From CAWEDP01 sp963807925 (lineage in GTDB: Bacteria > Acidobacteriota > Vicinamibacteria > Vicinamibacterales > CAVVIG01), in NCBI GenBank assembly GCA_963807925.1, contig CAWEDP010000002.1, forward strand, positions 1,054,001 to 1,118,000: a stretch of DNA of 64,000 nt. The letters run 5' to 3'. The translations under genes were made by a program, and so were the position numbers. Under the pieces are notes generated by a model, which was not told the origin of the DNA, ran no database searches, and worked only from the letters and a program-made list of their open reading frames with translations. Shown in pieces: positions 8,778-18,370 of this stretch; within the stretch, counting starts at the first letter, position 1; each line of letters begins with the position of its first letter.

Positions 8778-9653
8778 ATGATCGATCTGTATCTGGATCA
8801 CCTGCGCGTCGAGCGCAGACTCGCGGCCCATACGCTGGAGAGCTACGCGCGCGATCTCGGCGGGCTGGCCGAGTTCGCCGCCGGCCTCGACCGTGCGCCG
8901 GAGACGCTGGACCGCCACGCCCTCGAGGCGTTCGTCCGTCAGTTGATGGCCCGAGGCCTGTCGCCGCGGTCGGTCGCCCGGGCGGTCGCGGCCATCCGCG
9001 GATACTTCCGCTTCCTGGTGCTCGATCGCCGCCTCGAGGAGAGCCCCGCCGCCGACCTGCGTCCGCCCCGGGCCTGGCCTGCGCTGCCGCGATTCCTCTC
9101 CCTCGACGAGGTGGATCGCCTGATCGCGCAGCCTGACGTCACGACGCCCCGCGGACTGCGCGACCGCGCGCTCATCGAGCTCCTGTACGCCACCGGCATG
9201 CGGGTATCGGAGCTGCTCAACGTGCGCGCCGCCGATCTGCATCTGGATCAGGAGTACCTGACGTGCATCGGCAAGGGCGACAAGGAGCGGCTGATTCCGA
9301 TCGGCGAGCAGGCGTCGGCCTGGGTGCGGCGCTACCAGCGCGAGGCGCGGCCGGCGCTCGTGAAAGGCCGGACGGCCGCGCGCCTGTTCGTCAACGCCCG
9401 CGGCGGGCCGCTGACGCGCGTCGGCTTCTGGAAGATTCTCAAGGACTACGGCCGGCGCGGCGGGCTGCCACGTTCGCTCAGTCCGCACGTGCTGCGCCAT
9501 TCCTTCGCGACTCATCTGCTGGACCGTGGCGCCGACCTGCGCGCCATCCAGCTCATGCTCGGCCACAGCGATCTCTCGACGACTCAGATCTACACTCATG
9601 TGCTCGAGGCGCGGCTGCGGACGGTCTACGATCGCTTCCACCCGCGCGCCTGA
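8778..9653 (+). CDS. xerD: Tyrosine site-specific recombinase XerD
   Basis: Resolves chromosome dimers at dif together with XerC near the division septum. 291 residues. The N-terminal SAM-like DNA-binding domain (about 1-85) begins MIDLYLDHLRVER. The catalytic domain carries Arg in ATGMRVSELLNV, Lys in GKGDKERLIPI, HxxR in HVLRHSFATHLL, and LGHSDLSTTQIYTHV with the nucleophile Tyr. All active-site residues are present. It sits between murQ and metK with no integrase-like surroundings, so it looks like the housekeeping recombinase and not a mobile-element integrase. Confidence 0.93.
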   Translation: MIDLYLDHLRVERRLAAHTLESYARDLGGLAEFAAGLDRAPETLDRHALEAFVRQLMARGLSPRSVARAVAAIRGYFRFLVLDRRLEESPAADLRPPRAWPALPRFLSLDEVDRLIAQPDVTTPRGLRDRALIELLYATGMRVSELLNVRAADLHLDQEYLTCIGKGDKERLIPIGEQASAWVRRYQREARPALVKGRTAARLFVNARGGPLTRVGFWKILKDYGRRGGLPRSLSPHVLRHSFATHLLDRGADLRAIQLMLGHSDLSTTQIYTHVLEARLRTVYDRFHPRA

Positions 9654-9664
9654 TCTGCTAGACT
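9636..9664 (+). promoter_or_regulatory. Candidate extended -10 promoter for metK
   Basis: TTCCAC (9636-9641), a 17-base spacer and TAGACT (9659-9664), with TGC directly before the -10 box. It overlaps the xerD stop codon. A strong ribosome-binding site GAAGGAG lies at 9697-9703, seven bases before the metK ATG. The short leader leaves no room for a SAM riboswitch. Confidence 0.45.
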
Positions 9665-9709
9665 TAGCCGTTTCACGACCTTTTACATTCCAGTCCGAAG
9701 GAGCACTGC

Positions 9710-10861
9710 ATGAGCGGTAACACCCGACATCTGTTTACGTCCGAATCGGTGACCGAAGGCCATCCCGACAAAATTGCCGATCAGATCTCGGACTCCATCC
9801 TCGACGCGCTTCTGGCGAAGGACCCGATGAGCCGGGTGGCGTGCGAAACGCTGGTGACGACCGGCCTGGCCATCGTGGCGGGCGAGATCACGACCAGCGC
9901 GGTGATCGATCATCAGGACGTGGTGCGCTCGACCATCGCCGAGGTCGGCTACACGCGCGGTAAGTACGGGTTCGACGCCGAGACGTGCGCGGTGCTGTCG
10001 TCGCTTCACAGCCAGTCGCCCGACATCGCGATGGGGGTCGACACGGGCGGGGCGGGCGACCAGGGCCTGATGTTCGGGTTCGCGTGCAACGAGACCGAAG
10101 AGCTGATGCCGCTGCCGATCATGCTCGCCCACAAACTCGTGAAGGGGCTGTCGTGCCTGCGGCGCGACGGGACGCTCAAGTACCTGCGCCCCGACGGCAA
10201 GTCGCAGGTGACGGTGGACTACGAAGGGATGCGGCCGGTGCGGGTGGATGCCGTGGTGGTGTCGAGCCAGCACAGCCCCGACGTGACGCAGGAGCAGATG
10301 CGGACCGACGTGATCGAGAAGATCGTCAAGCCGACGATTCCCGCCGCCATGATCGATCAGGACACGAAGTTCTACGTGAACCCGACCGGGCGATTCGTCG
10401 TGGGCGGGCCGCACGGAGACGCGGGAGTGACCGGCCGGAAGATCATCGTGGACACGTATGGCGGCGCGGCGCCGCACGGCGGCGGCGCGTTCTCGGGCAA
10501 GGATCCGACGAAGGTGGACCGCTCGGCGTGCTACATGGCGCGATATATTGCGAAGAACGTGGTGGCGGCGGGGCTCGCGGATCGCGCCCTCGTGCAGCTG
10601 GCCTACGCGATTGGAGTGGCCGATCCGGTGTCGGTGATGGTTCGGACCGAAGGCACCGGACGGATTCCCGAGGGAGAGATCACGCGGCTCGTGCGCGACC
10701 TCTTCAAGCTGACGCCGCGGGGCATCATGGAAGAGCTCAATCTGCGGCGGCCGATCTACAAGAAGACCGCAGCGTTCGGCCACTTCGGGCGCACCGAGCC
10801 GGAGTTCACCTGGGAACGCACGGACAAGGCCGCGGCGCTCAAGGCCGGAGCCAAGCTCTAG
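9710..10861 (+). CDS. metK: S-adenosylmethionine synthetase
   Basis: Makes S-adenosylmethionine from ATP and methionine. 383 residues, usual for the bacterial enzyme. Signature segments are present in order: GHPDKIADQISDSILDALL near the N-terminus, GAGDQGLMFGFACNETEELM in the middle, and GGGAFSGKDPTKVDRSACY in the last third. The start is supported by a clear Shine-Dalgarno sequence. Confidence 0.97.
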   Translation: MSGNTRHLFTSESVTEGHPDKIADQISDSILDALLAKDPMSRVACETLVTTGLAIVAGEITTSAVIDHQDVVRSTIAEVGYTRGKYGFDAETCAVLSSLHSQSPDIAMGVDTGGAGDQGLMFGFACNETEELMPLPIMLAHKLVKGLSCLRRDGTLKYLRPDGKSQVTVDYEGMRPVRVDAVVVSSQHSPDVTQEQMRTDVIEKIVKPTIPAAMIDQDTKFYVNPTGRFVVGGPHGDAGVTGRKIIVDTYGGAAPHGGGAFSGKDPTKVDRSACYMARYIAKNVVAAGLADRALVQLAYAIGVADPVSVMVRTEGTGRIPEGEITRLVRDLFKLTPRGIMEELNLRRPIYKKTAAFGHFGRTEPEFTWERTDKAAALKAGAKL

Positions 10862-10871
10862 ACAGCCTCTC

Positions 10872-12566
10872 TTGAAACGGGTAGTGATGCTGACGGCGGC
10901 CTTCGTGGCCGCCGTCGCTGTCTTGGTGGTCATCAGCCTGCCGCCCCGGCGGCTGACGCTCGAAGTCTCGCAATCCGACGGCAGTATTGCGGGCATCCTT
11001 CACGTTCACACCAGCCGATCCGACGGCCGTGGCTCGCCCGACGAGGTCGCCGCCGCGGCCGCGCGCGCGGGCCTGAGGTTCGTGGTCTTCACCGATCACG
11101 GCGACGCGACGCGGACGCCGGATCGGCCCGCGTACCGATCCGGCGTGCTGTGTCTCGACGCGGTCGAGATCAGCACGACCGGCGGCCACTACCTCGCGCT
11201 CGACATGGGCGCCGCCCCGTACCCGCTCGGCGGCGATCCGGCCGGCGTCGTCGACGACGTGAAGAGGCTCGGCGGATTCGGCGTCGTCGCGCACCCCAAC
11301 TCGCCCAAGCCGGACCTCGCCTGGCGCGACTGGGACGCGCCGTTCGACGGCATCGAGTGGCTCAATCCGGATACCAGTTGGCGCATCAAGGTGCGGGAGT
11401 CCGGATGGCACGCGCGCTGGAGCGTGGCCGCCACGCTGCTCGGATATCCCTTTCAATCGCCGGAGAGCATCGCGCACCTGCTCACCGGCACGTCGCTCGG
11501 CGCCGACCGCTGGGAGTCGTTCGCGCACAAGCGCCGCGTCGTCCTTCTTGCCGGCGCCGACGCGCATGCCAGACTGGACCTCGGCAATGCGGATCCGGGC
11601 AACACGGGACTCTCGCTGCCATTCCCCGGATACGAGTCGTCGTTTCGTGCCATGTCGACGCACGTCGTGCCCGATCGTCCGCTGACGGGCGACGCGGATC
11701 GCGATGCGACCACGATTCTCGAGGCGCTGCGCCGCGGCCACGCGTACACGGCGATCGACGGCGTCGCCGGGCCGCCGTCGTTCTCCTTCACCGCGAGCAA
11801 CGGGCGCCGAACGGCGCACGAGGGCGACTTGCTCGAGGCGGACGGTCCGGTCACCCTGCGCGTGCGCAGCAACGCGCCGTCCTCGTTCCTGACCATCCTC
11901 TGGCAGGAAGGGGAGCCGTTCGCGACGGTGCGGGACACGGTGGAGCTCGTGCGAACGACCGACTCGCCTGGGATCTATCGGGCGGTCATCGTGTCGCCGC
12001 CGGAGCTCGGATCGGCGGCGTGGATCATCAGCAACCCGATCTACGTCGGCCTGACGTTTCCTCCGGCCCCGGCGGCCCGTGCCGCCTCGGAATCAATGCG
12101 TCTGTTCGATGGCCGGACGCTGCACGGGTGGCGCACCGAGACCGACGCGACCTCCGTGGCGGCGCTGGACGTGGCGTCGACGCTCGAGGGATCGGAGCTG
12201 CGCCTGCGCTATGGATTGTCGGGCGGCGCGCCGGCTGGACAGTACGCCGCGCTCGACGTCGAGCTGCCGGATGGGGCCGCAGCCTACGATCGCGTCACGT
12301 TGACGCTGCGGGCCGAACGCCCGATGCGGCTGCAGGTCCGCCTGCTGCCGCTCACCAGGAGTCAGATGTGGCAGGGATCGGTCTACGTCGACGAGAAGAG
12401 TCGCGAGTCCACCATCCGCTTCGACGAGGCGCAGCCGCTCGGCACAAGCCCCCCGCATCCCGATCCCTCGACGCTCCACGACATCCTGCTCCTCATCGAC
12501 ACGACGCACGCCAGGCCGGGGACGTCGGGACGAGTGTGGCTGAAGAGCGCGGTGCTTCAGCGGTAG
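10872..12566 (+). CDS. Membrane-anchored PHP-domain phosphoesterase-like protein
   Basis: 564 residues. One N-terminal membrane segment (VMLTAAFVAAVAVLVVISL) is followed by a PHP domain with the metal-binding motifs HVHTSRSDGRGSPDE, FTDHGDA, GVVAHPNSPK and GADAHARLDLG. The second half (from about residue 300) has a beta-rich region and then a part resembling a carbohydrate-binding or jelly-roll module, ending near residue 564. The membrane anchor suggests the catalytic part is periplasmic. The substrate is unknown; PHP domains hydrolyse phosphoesters. The start is TTG at 10872, 10 bases after metK; ATG at 10887 is an alternative. Confidence 0.8.
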   Translation: MKRVVMLTAAFVAAVAVLVVISLPPRRLTLEVSQSDGSIAGILHVHTSRSDGRGSPDEVAAAAARAGLRFVVFTDHGDATRTPDRPAYRSGVLCLDAVEISTTGGHYLALDMGAAPYPLGGDPAGVVDDVKRLGGFGVVAHPNSPKPDLAWRDWDAPFDGIEWLNPDTSWRIKVRESGWHARWSVAATLLGYPFQSPESIAHLLTGTSLGADRWESFAHKRRVVLLAGADAHARLDLGNADPGNTGLSLPFPGYESSFRAMSTHVVPDRPLTGDADRDATTILEALRRGHAYTAIDGVAGPPSFSFTASNGRRTAHEGDLLEADGPVTLRVRSNAPSSFLTILWQEGEPFATVRDTVELVRTTDSPGIYRAVIVSPPELGSAAWIISNPIYVGLTFPPAPAARAASESMRLFDGRTLHGWRTETDATSVAALDVASTLEGSELRLRYGLSGGAPAGQYAALDVELPDGAAAYDRVTLTLRAERPMRLQVRLLPLTRSQMWQGSVYVDEKSRESTIRFDEAQPLGTSPPHPDPSTLHDILLLIDTTHARPGTSGRVWLKSAVLQR

Positions 12567-12597
12567 CGGGGAAGGGGAGTCGATCGAGGCGTGCCGC

Positions 12598-14986
12598 TCA
12601 GGTCTGTACGGTGAGGAGCATGTACGCGGCGGCGGCGCCGAAGAGGATGTTCGCTGCCCACGCCGCCAGAACGGGCGAAATCAGGCCGCCGGCGCCCACC
12701 GCCCCGAAGACGCTCTGGGTCGTCCAGTAGACGATCGCCAGCACGATGCCGACGCCGACCCCGTACAGCGCCCCGCGCCGCCCGGTCGTCACCGCGAAAG
12801 GGACGGCCAACAGGGTCATGATCAGCGTCACGAAGGGGAACGCGACCTTGCGCTGAAGCTGCACCATGTAGGGTACGACCTGGAACCCGCTGGTCTGCAG
12901 TTGCGCGATGTACGCCTTCAGCTGATCGTAGGTCATGCGGTCGGCATCCGGCTCGTCGGTCTTGAAGTAGGATGGCGGTTCGAGCGGCAGCTTCATCGCG
13001 TCGAACCGCGCGAAGCGCACGCCGCTGCGCGTGCGGCCGCCGCGGCCGCGGGCGGGCGCCGTCGACAGCGTCCGCGTCCAGCCCGCGCGCCCTTCCCATT
13101 CCACCGCGCGCTCCTCCTCGCCGCCGGGCGCACCAGCCGCCGTCGCCAGCACGACGTCTCGCGCGTAGGTGAGCGAGGCCAGGCGCCACTGCGGGACGTC
13201 GAGATCGAAGATCGTCAGGCGGTTGAACGTGTTGTGAGCGGGATCGAAGTACTCGTAGTGATAGATCCCACCCCCGTTGCCGACGATCCACCGGCGGTCG
13301 AGCACTCCGAAGGTCTGGGCGGGGAAGCCACGCATCACGTGGAGAATGGCGTCGGCGCGCCGATTCGAGTAGGCGAGCACGTGCTCCTCGAGCCCGTACA
13401 GCGCGCCGCTCAGCATCATCGCGAACAGCACGAGCGGAATCGCCGACCGGTACAGGCTGACGCCGCAGGCGCGCATCACGATCAACTCGCTGTTCTTCGT
13501 CAGCGATCCGACCACCACGAGCGTGGCGACCAGCGCGGAGATCGGAATCACGTAGTAGGCGTATCGCGGCGTCTCGAAGTACAGGGTACTGCAGCAGCAT
13601 GCCGGTCGTCGCCGAGCCGCGGAACAGGCGGTCCGCCATGTCGATGAAGGTCGAGATGTAGAACAGGCCCAGCAGCCCGACGACGCCGAGCGCGAACACG
13701 CGCAGGTACTTCTGCGCCACATACAGATCGAGGAGCCGCGGCGTCGGGACATCGAAGCGGGGAATGCGCACCACAATCTTCACGCCCGACTTGCGCGTCC
13801 CGGCCGGCCCGGCGGCGGGAGCCCCGTCGCGCGCGCCCCGTTCGGCCATCCCGAACGAGGGAAGCGGCACGCGTATCCCGCGGTCGGTCGATCCGGCCCG
13901 CCACATCACGAGGACGATCCCCCCCGCGCCCAGCACGATGTTGGCGATCCACGCGGCGAGGCCGGGTGAAATCTTGCCGTTGAACGCCATCGCCCGCGAG
14001 GTCCACAACAGGAAGTAGTAGATCATGACCACGACGAACCCGACGACGAAGCCGCCGAGAGTGCCGTCCTTCCGGTTGGAGACGCCGAGCGCGAGCCCGA
14101 TGACGCCCAGCACCAGGCAGGCCACCGGAAACGCGAACTTCTGCTGAATGGTGAACCACTGACTGTAGGACGGAACGCCGAGCCGGTCGTTCTCCGCGAT
14201 TCGCGCGCGCAACTCGGCGATCGTCATCTCGTTGTCGCCCTTGAGCAGCGTTGCGCGCGGAAACACCGTGTCCGCGTCAATGCTGAGGACGAGCTCGGCG
14301 AACGAGCCTCCGTCGTACTCGTCGGGCTTGTTCAGGAACGTGGTATGGCGCGTACCGTCGTCGAGGATGAGGCGGACCGTCTTCTTCTCGCGATCGATGG
14401 CCAGCCGCCCGCGCCGGGCGAAGTACGCCGTGGTTTCGTTGCCGCTCGTATCAGCGAAGAAGACCTCCCGCCAGCCCCCGGCGGAGACCACGTCACGGAC
14501 GTAGAGCGCGCGGTTGGCGCCGAACCCCTGGAAGAACACGCGCGGCTTGACGTCGCCTTCCGCGCTCGACGCGAGAATGTTGAAGGTGATCTCGCGGAAC
14601 CGCTGGTTCTCTTCCGGGAGCGCGACGATCATCACGTACGCCGTCGCCGCCGCCGCAACGGCCGAGAGGCACGCCACAGGCCGCAGCATGCGGAAGATGC
14701 TGACGCCGCACGCCTGCATCGCCACGAACTCGCGGTCCGCCGAGAGGCGGCCCAGGCCGAGCAGCAGGCCCAGCAGCACCGCCATCGGGATCGTGAGGCC
14801 CAGCGCCTGCGGAAGGAGCGTCGCCAGCACGCGCGCCACCGTCGCCCATCCGACGCCCTTCGCGATCAACTGCTCGCCCTGCTGAAGGATCGGCGGGATC
14901 TCGAGGACGAAGGTGAGGACCATCAGGCTCAGGAGGAAGGGGAGCAGCACCTCACGAACGAGGTAGCGATCGAGGATCTTGAACAT
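12598..14986 (-). CDS. lptFG: Fused LptF-LptG LPS-export permease; one +1 frameshift
   Basis: Two complete YjgP/YjgQ-type permeases in one reading frame, about 795 residues after correction. The N-terminal half begins MFKILDRYLVREVLLPF, has the usual membrane helices, MACGVS-like segment (MQACGVSIFRML) and a periplasmic jelly-roll. A basic linker of about 45 residues (about 370-415) joins it to the second half starting LLDLYVAQKYLRVFALG, with MRACGVSLYRSAI and its own jelly-roll and final helices. There is no stop or start between the halves. In most bacteria LptF and LptG are separate subunits that pair over the LptB ATPase to extract LPS from the inner membrane. The frame breaks at 13584-13586, an extra base beside GTAC between MLLQY and LYFETPRYAYYV. 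The partner LptB gene is at 35761. Confidence 0.85.
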
Positions 14987-15035
14987 GCTAGATTGACCGG
15001 GACCTCACTGCCGGTTTGGGTCCCAGAGTAGCACG

Positions 15036-17237
15036 ATGACTGACGTGGCCATCCTGTGGCACATGCACCAGCCGTTCTACGAGGATCTCGTGACGCGCGA
15101 GTACATCCTCCCGTGGGCGCGCCTGCACGCCCTCAAGGACTATTACGGGATGGCGGCGCTGCTCAGGGAGTTCCCCGAGGTGCGCGTCACGTTCAACCTC
15201 GTCCCGTCTCTGCTGGTGCAGTTGGAGGCGTTTGCCACCGGCCGCGCGCGCGATCGGTTCCTCGAGCTGAGCCTCAAGCCGGCCGACGACCTCGACGAGA
15301 GCGACACCGCCTTCATCCTGCAGAACTTCTTTCACGCGCACCGGCAACGGATGATCGAGCCGTACCCACGCTACGCGGAGCTGCTCACGCGACGCGGCGG
15401 CGTAACCGGCGACGGACGAGGCGCGGAACGCCGGTTCAGCCGCGACGATCTCCGCGACTTGCAGGTGTGGCACAAGCTCGCGTGGCTCGATCCGTCGTAC
15501 CTGGAGGCCGACGAGCGGACGCGCGCGCTCGTGCAGAAGGGACGGGGGTACACCGAGGAGGACAAGCAGGCGCTGCGCGCCCTCGAGGTCGAGATCCTGA
15601 ACCGCGTCATCCCCGAATACCGCGCGGCGGCGGATCGCGGCCAGGCCGAGCTGTCGACCTCGCCCTTCTATCATCCGATTCTCCCGCTGCTCTGCGACAC
15701 CGACATCTACCTCCGCACGCACCCGGACTCGCCGATGCCGCGGCACCGGTTCGTCCATCCTGAAGACGCAGCCGAGCAGCTCGCGCGCGCCGCATCGCTG
15801 CACGAACGCCTGTTCGGCCGCCGCCCCGTCGGACTCTGGCCGTCGGAGGGATCGGTGTCCGACGCGATGGTCCCGCTGGTGGCGAACGCCGGGTTCCAGT
15901 GGATGGCGACCGACGAGTTGATCCTCGCCCGTACGCAGAATATCGCCTTCAGCCGCGACGGCGACGGGCACCTGGAACGCGCCGATCGGCTGTACCTCCC
16001 GTACCTCGTCGGGACCCTCTCGCGGCGCGTCGGCTGCGTCTTTCGCGATCACGTGCTGTCGGACTTGATTGGCTTCACCTACGCGAACTGGGATCCCGAC
16101 CAGGCGGCGGCCGATTTCGTCGGCCGCCTGGTCGAAGCCGGGCGCAGGTACGCGACGCAGACCGGCGGGCGAACGGCAACCATTGCCGTGATCCTCGATG
16201 GCGAGAATGCGTGGGAGCACTACGCGGGCGGCGGGCGGCCGTTTCTGCGCGCGCTCTACGGGCGGCTGTCCCGCACGCCCGATCTCCGCACGGTCACCAT
16301 GGCCGACGCCTGCCGCGGCGCCGACCGCGAGTTGACCAGCATCTTCCCTGGATCGTGGATCGACGCGAACTTCTACATCTGGATTGGCCACCAGGACGAT
16401 CGGCGGGCGTGGACCCAACTGGCCGAGGCGCGGCGGCTGTTCGAATCTGCGGCGGCGACCGATCCCGAACGCCGCCGGCAGGCGCGCGAAGAGATCCTGA
16501 TCGCCGAAGGCAGCGATTGGTTCTGGTGGTACGGCGACGATCACTCCTCCGACCACGATCTCGAGTTCGACGATCTCTTCCGGCGCCACCTGCGCAACGT
16601 CTACACGCTGCTCGGCCAGCCGGTTCCCGACGAGCTGTTTCTGAGCAACATCTCGACGCTCACGCCGACGGCCGCGGCCGACACCACCCCGACGGCCTTC
16701 CTCACGCCGACCCTCGACGGTGAGGAGACCAGCTATTTCGAATGGGTGGGCGCCGGACGGCTCGGCGTCCGCGACGCGGGCGGCGCCATGGACCGCAGCG
16801 CCCGCGGGCCGGCGCTCCTGAGCGCGGTGCAGTACGGCTTCGACCGCGAGCGTTTCTACGTCCGGCTGGACGGGAGTGAGCCGATGGCCGGTCTGCTGGC
16901 CGCCGGGTACAGCTGCTCCCTGGCGTTTCTACGTCCGCCGGGCGTGCGGCTGACGATCGCAGGGGAGGACGGCCGTGTCCGGGCGACCATTGCCCGCCAG
17001 CGACCCGGCGACCGAACCGAAGCCGCTGACGGCTTCACGGTCACGGCTGCGGTCGGGACGATCCTCGAAGCGGCGCTGTCGCTGGACCAGCTCGGGGTCC
17101 CGGCGGGGTCGCCGCTGGTGTTCTTCGTGACCGTGCAGGATGCGGCCGCCCACGAGGTCGAACGCCATCCGGCCTATCGACCGCTGGAAGTCACCGTTCC
17201 CGACGAGCGGTTCGAAGCGAGGAACTGGACGGCATAG
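15036..17237 (+). CDS. Glycoside hydrolase family 57 protein (alpha-amylase or glucanotransferase type)
   Basis: 733 residues without a signal peptide, so probably cytoplasmic alpha-glucan metabolism. The first GH57 motif HMHQPFYED is at the extreme N-terminus. The nucleophile motif is LWPSEGSV, with Glu as the expected catalytic base, near residue 270, and ILDGENAWEHY near 388 fits the motif carrying the acid residue region. A C-terminal beta-rich domain from about residue 560 matches the usual accessory part. The specific reaction (4-alpha-glucanotransferase, branching or amylase) cannot be told from these motifs. The ATG lies 49 bases from the divergent lptFG start. Confidence 0.88.
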   Translation: MTDVAILWHMHQPFYEDLVTREYILPWARLHALKDYYGMAALLREFPEVRVTFNLVPSLLVQLEAFATGRARDRFLELSLKPADDLDESDTAFILQNFFHAHRQRMIEPYPRYAELLTRRGGVTGDGRGAERRFSRDDLRDLQVWHKLAWLDPSYLEADERTRALVQKGRGYTEEDKQALRALEVEILNRVIPEYRAAADRGQAELSTSPFYHPILPLLCDTDIYLRTHPDSPMPRHRFVHPEDAAEQLARAASLHERLFGRRPVGLWPSEGSVSDAMVPLVANAGFQWMATDELILARTQNIAFSRDGDGHLERADRLYLPYLVGTLSRRVGCVFRDHVLSDLIGFTYANWDPDQAAADFVGRLVEAGRRYATQTGGRTATIAVILDGENAWEHYAGGGRPFLRALYGRLSRTPDLRTVTMADACRGADRELTSIFPGSWIDANFYIWIGHQDDRRAWTQLAEARRLFESAAATDPERRRQAREEILIAEGSDWFWWYGDDHSSDHDLEFDDLFRRHLRNVYTLLGQPVPDELFLSNISTLTPTAAADTTPTAFLTPTLDGEETSYFEWVGAGRLGVRDAGGAMDRSARGPALLSAVQYGFDRERFYVRLDGSEPMAGLLAAGYSCSLAFLRPPGVRLTIAGEDGRVRATIARQRPGDRTEAADGFTVTAAVGTILEAALSLDQLGVPAGSPLVFFVTVQDAAAHEVERHPAYRPLEVTVPDERFEARNWTA

Positions 17238-17548
17238 GCGCGCCCGGGGCAACCTGAGGACCAACAGGTTAACATAACATCCATTATCGGACTCATGCGG
17301 CCGGCCCGGAAAGCGGCCGATGGACGGCCCTGGAAGTGGCACCAACGCATGCACGAGTCGCGCGGCGAGCCTCGTCGCCCCTCCGCCTTGACACGGCTCG
17401 CCCCCGCGACCTCGGCCGGGTGGAACTCGGTGACGGTCACGCGGACGCAGCGGCGAACCTGGGCGATTCTGCGCAGCGGGTCACGCAACGAGGTGGGTCC
17501 GCTGGAGGTGTCTGCGGATCCAAACGCCGACCGACGTGAGTGCCGACC
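17238..17548. other. 311-base gene-free gap between convergent GH57 and parB genes
   Basis: No convincing coding frame, RNA gene or repeat family is seen. An AT-richer patch follows the GH57 stop (about 17266-17290). A hairpin with 6-bp arms (CGGCCG at 17298-17303 and 17314-17319, loop of 10) may help end the GH57 transcript. The rest reads like decayed or non-coding sequence. Confidence 0.5.
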
Positions 17549-18370
17549 TTACGGGGTGTTGCGCAGTTCGGCCAGGATCTGTTCCAGCGCCTCGATGACA
17601 TCGTCGCGCGAGGCGCGGCTGCGGGCAAAAGACAGCCGGAGATTGAAGGCCTTGGTCGGAGGCCGGAAGGCAAACACGTAGTGCTTAGGGCGTCCAGCCT
17701 TGGGCTTGGCGGCCGCGTCGCGGATCTGCTGGCGCGTCGCACCGCCCTGGCTGGCGATCTTCTCGACGAGCCCCGCCATTTTTTCGTGTGAATTCTGTCT
17801 AACTACCTGTAACAGCAGCGACTTGGAGGAAATGTCGGCCAGCCGACACAGGTTCCTGATCTCTTCCGGGATGCCAATCAGGGCCAGCGACTCGGTGATC
17901 GACGTCCGCGACTTCCCCAACCGACGGGCCAGGTCCTCGTGCGTGTATCCGCAGCTGCCGGCCAGGCCGTGCAGCGCTTCCGCTTCCTCGAACGGCGTGA
18001 GGTCCTTGCGCTGCAGGTTTTCGATCAGCGCCAGTTCCAGCATTTCCGTCTCGTCGACGTCGCGCACGACGACCGGCAGTTCGCGGAGTCCCACCTGGAC
18101 GGCCGCCTGGTACCGGCGTTCGCCCGCGACGATTTGGAACCGCTCGCCGCGCTGGCGGACCAGCAGCGGCTCGAGAATCCCCTTCTCGGCGATCGACGCC
18201 ATCAGTTCCGACAGGTCGCCCATCACCTGCCGGGGCTGGTTGGGATTGGGGTCGAGCTGGTCGATCGGGACCAGGCGGCCCACGGGGGTTCCTGCCGACG
18301 CGGCCAGCGTCTCGACGTAGTGTTCGTCGTGGCGCATCGCCACGCTGTTCGGCAACCCTCGCTTAGGCAC
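17549..18370 (-). CDS. parB: Chromosome-partitioning protein ParB
   Basis: CTP-dependent DNA clamp loaded at parS that works with ParA in origin segregation. 273 residues from a GTG start that overlaps the end of parA by 8 bases. The ParB/Srx N-terminal domain contains IDQLDPNPNQPRQ, EKGILEPLLVRQ and the CTPase motif GERRYQAA. ALIENLQRKDLTPFEEAEA follows, then a helix-turn-helix region around EDLARRLGKSRTSITESLAL. The C-terminal dimerisation domain is present but divergent. No consensus parS palindrome was noticed near the pair. Confidence 0.92.
   Translation of the reverse strand: MPKRGLPNSVAMRHDEHYVETLAASAGTPVGRLVPIDQLDPNPNQPRQVMGDLSELMASIAEKGILEPLLVRQRGERFQIVAGERRYQAAVQVGLRELPVVVRDVDETEMLELALIENLQRKDLTPFEEAEALHGLAGSCGYTHEDLARRLGKSRTSITESLALIGIPEEIRNLCRLADISSKSLLLQVVRQNSHEKMAGLVEKIASQGGATRQQIRDAAAKPKAGRPKHYVFAFRPPTKAFNLRLSFARSRASRDDVIEALEQILAELRNTP

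Noticed and set aside
8778..9653. Integrase of a mobile element
   Set aside because: Length, motifs and surroundings fit housekeeping XerD; no attachment repeats or cargo genes are present.
9654..9709. A SAM riboswitch upstream of metK
   Set aside because: Only 56 bases separate the xerD stop from the metK start, and no SAM-aptamer core or long stem is visible.
17337..17353. A sigma-54-like promoter (TGGCAC ... TGC) in the GH57-parB gap
   Set aside because: The spacing between the GG and GC elements is one base too long, and this spacing is strict for sigma-54. No gene lies suitably downstream.
17174..17488. A 104-codon reverse-strand frame over the end of the GH57 gene and the gap
   Set aside because: No family similarity, overlaps the GH57 C-terminus, and lacks a credible ribosome-binding site.
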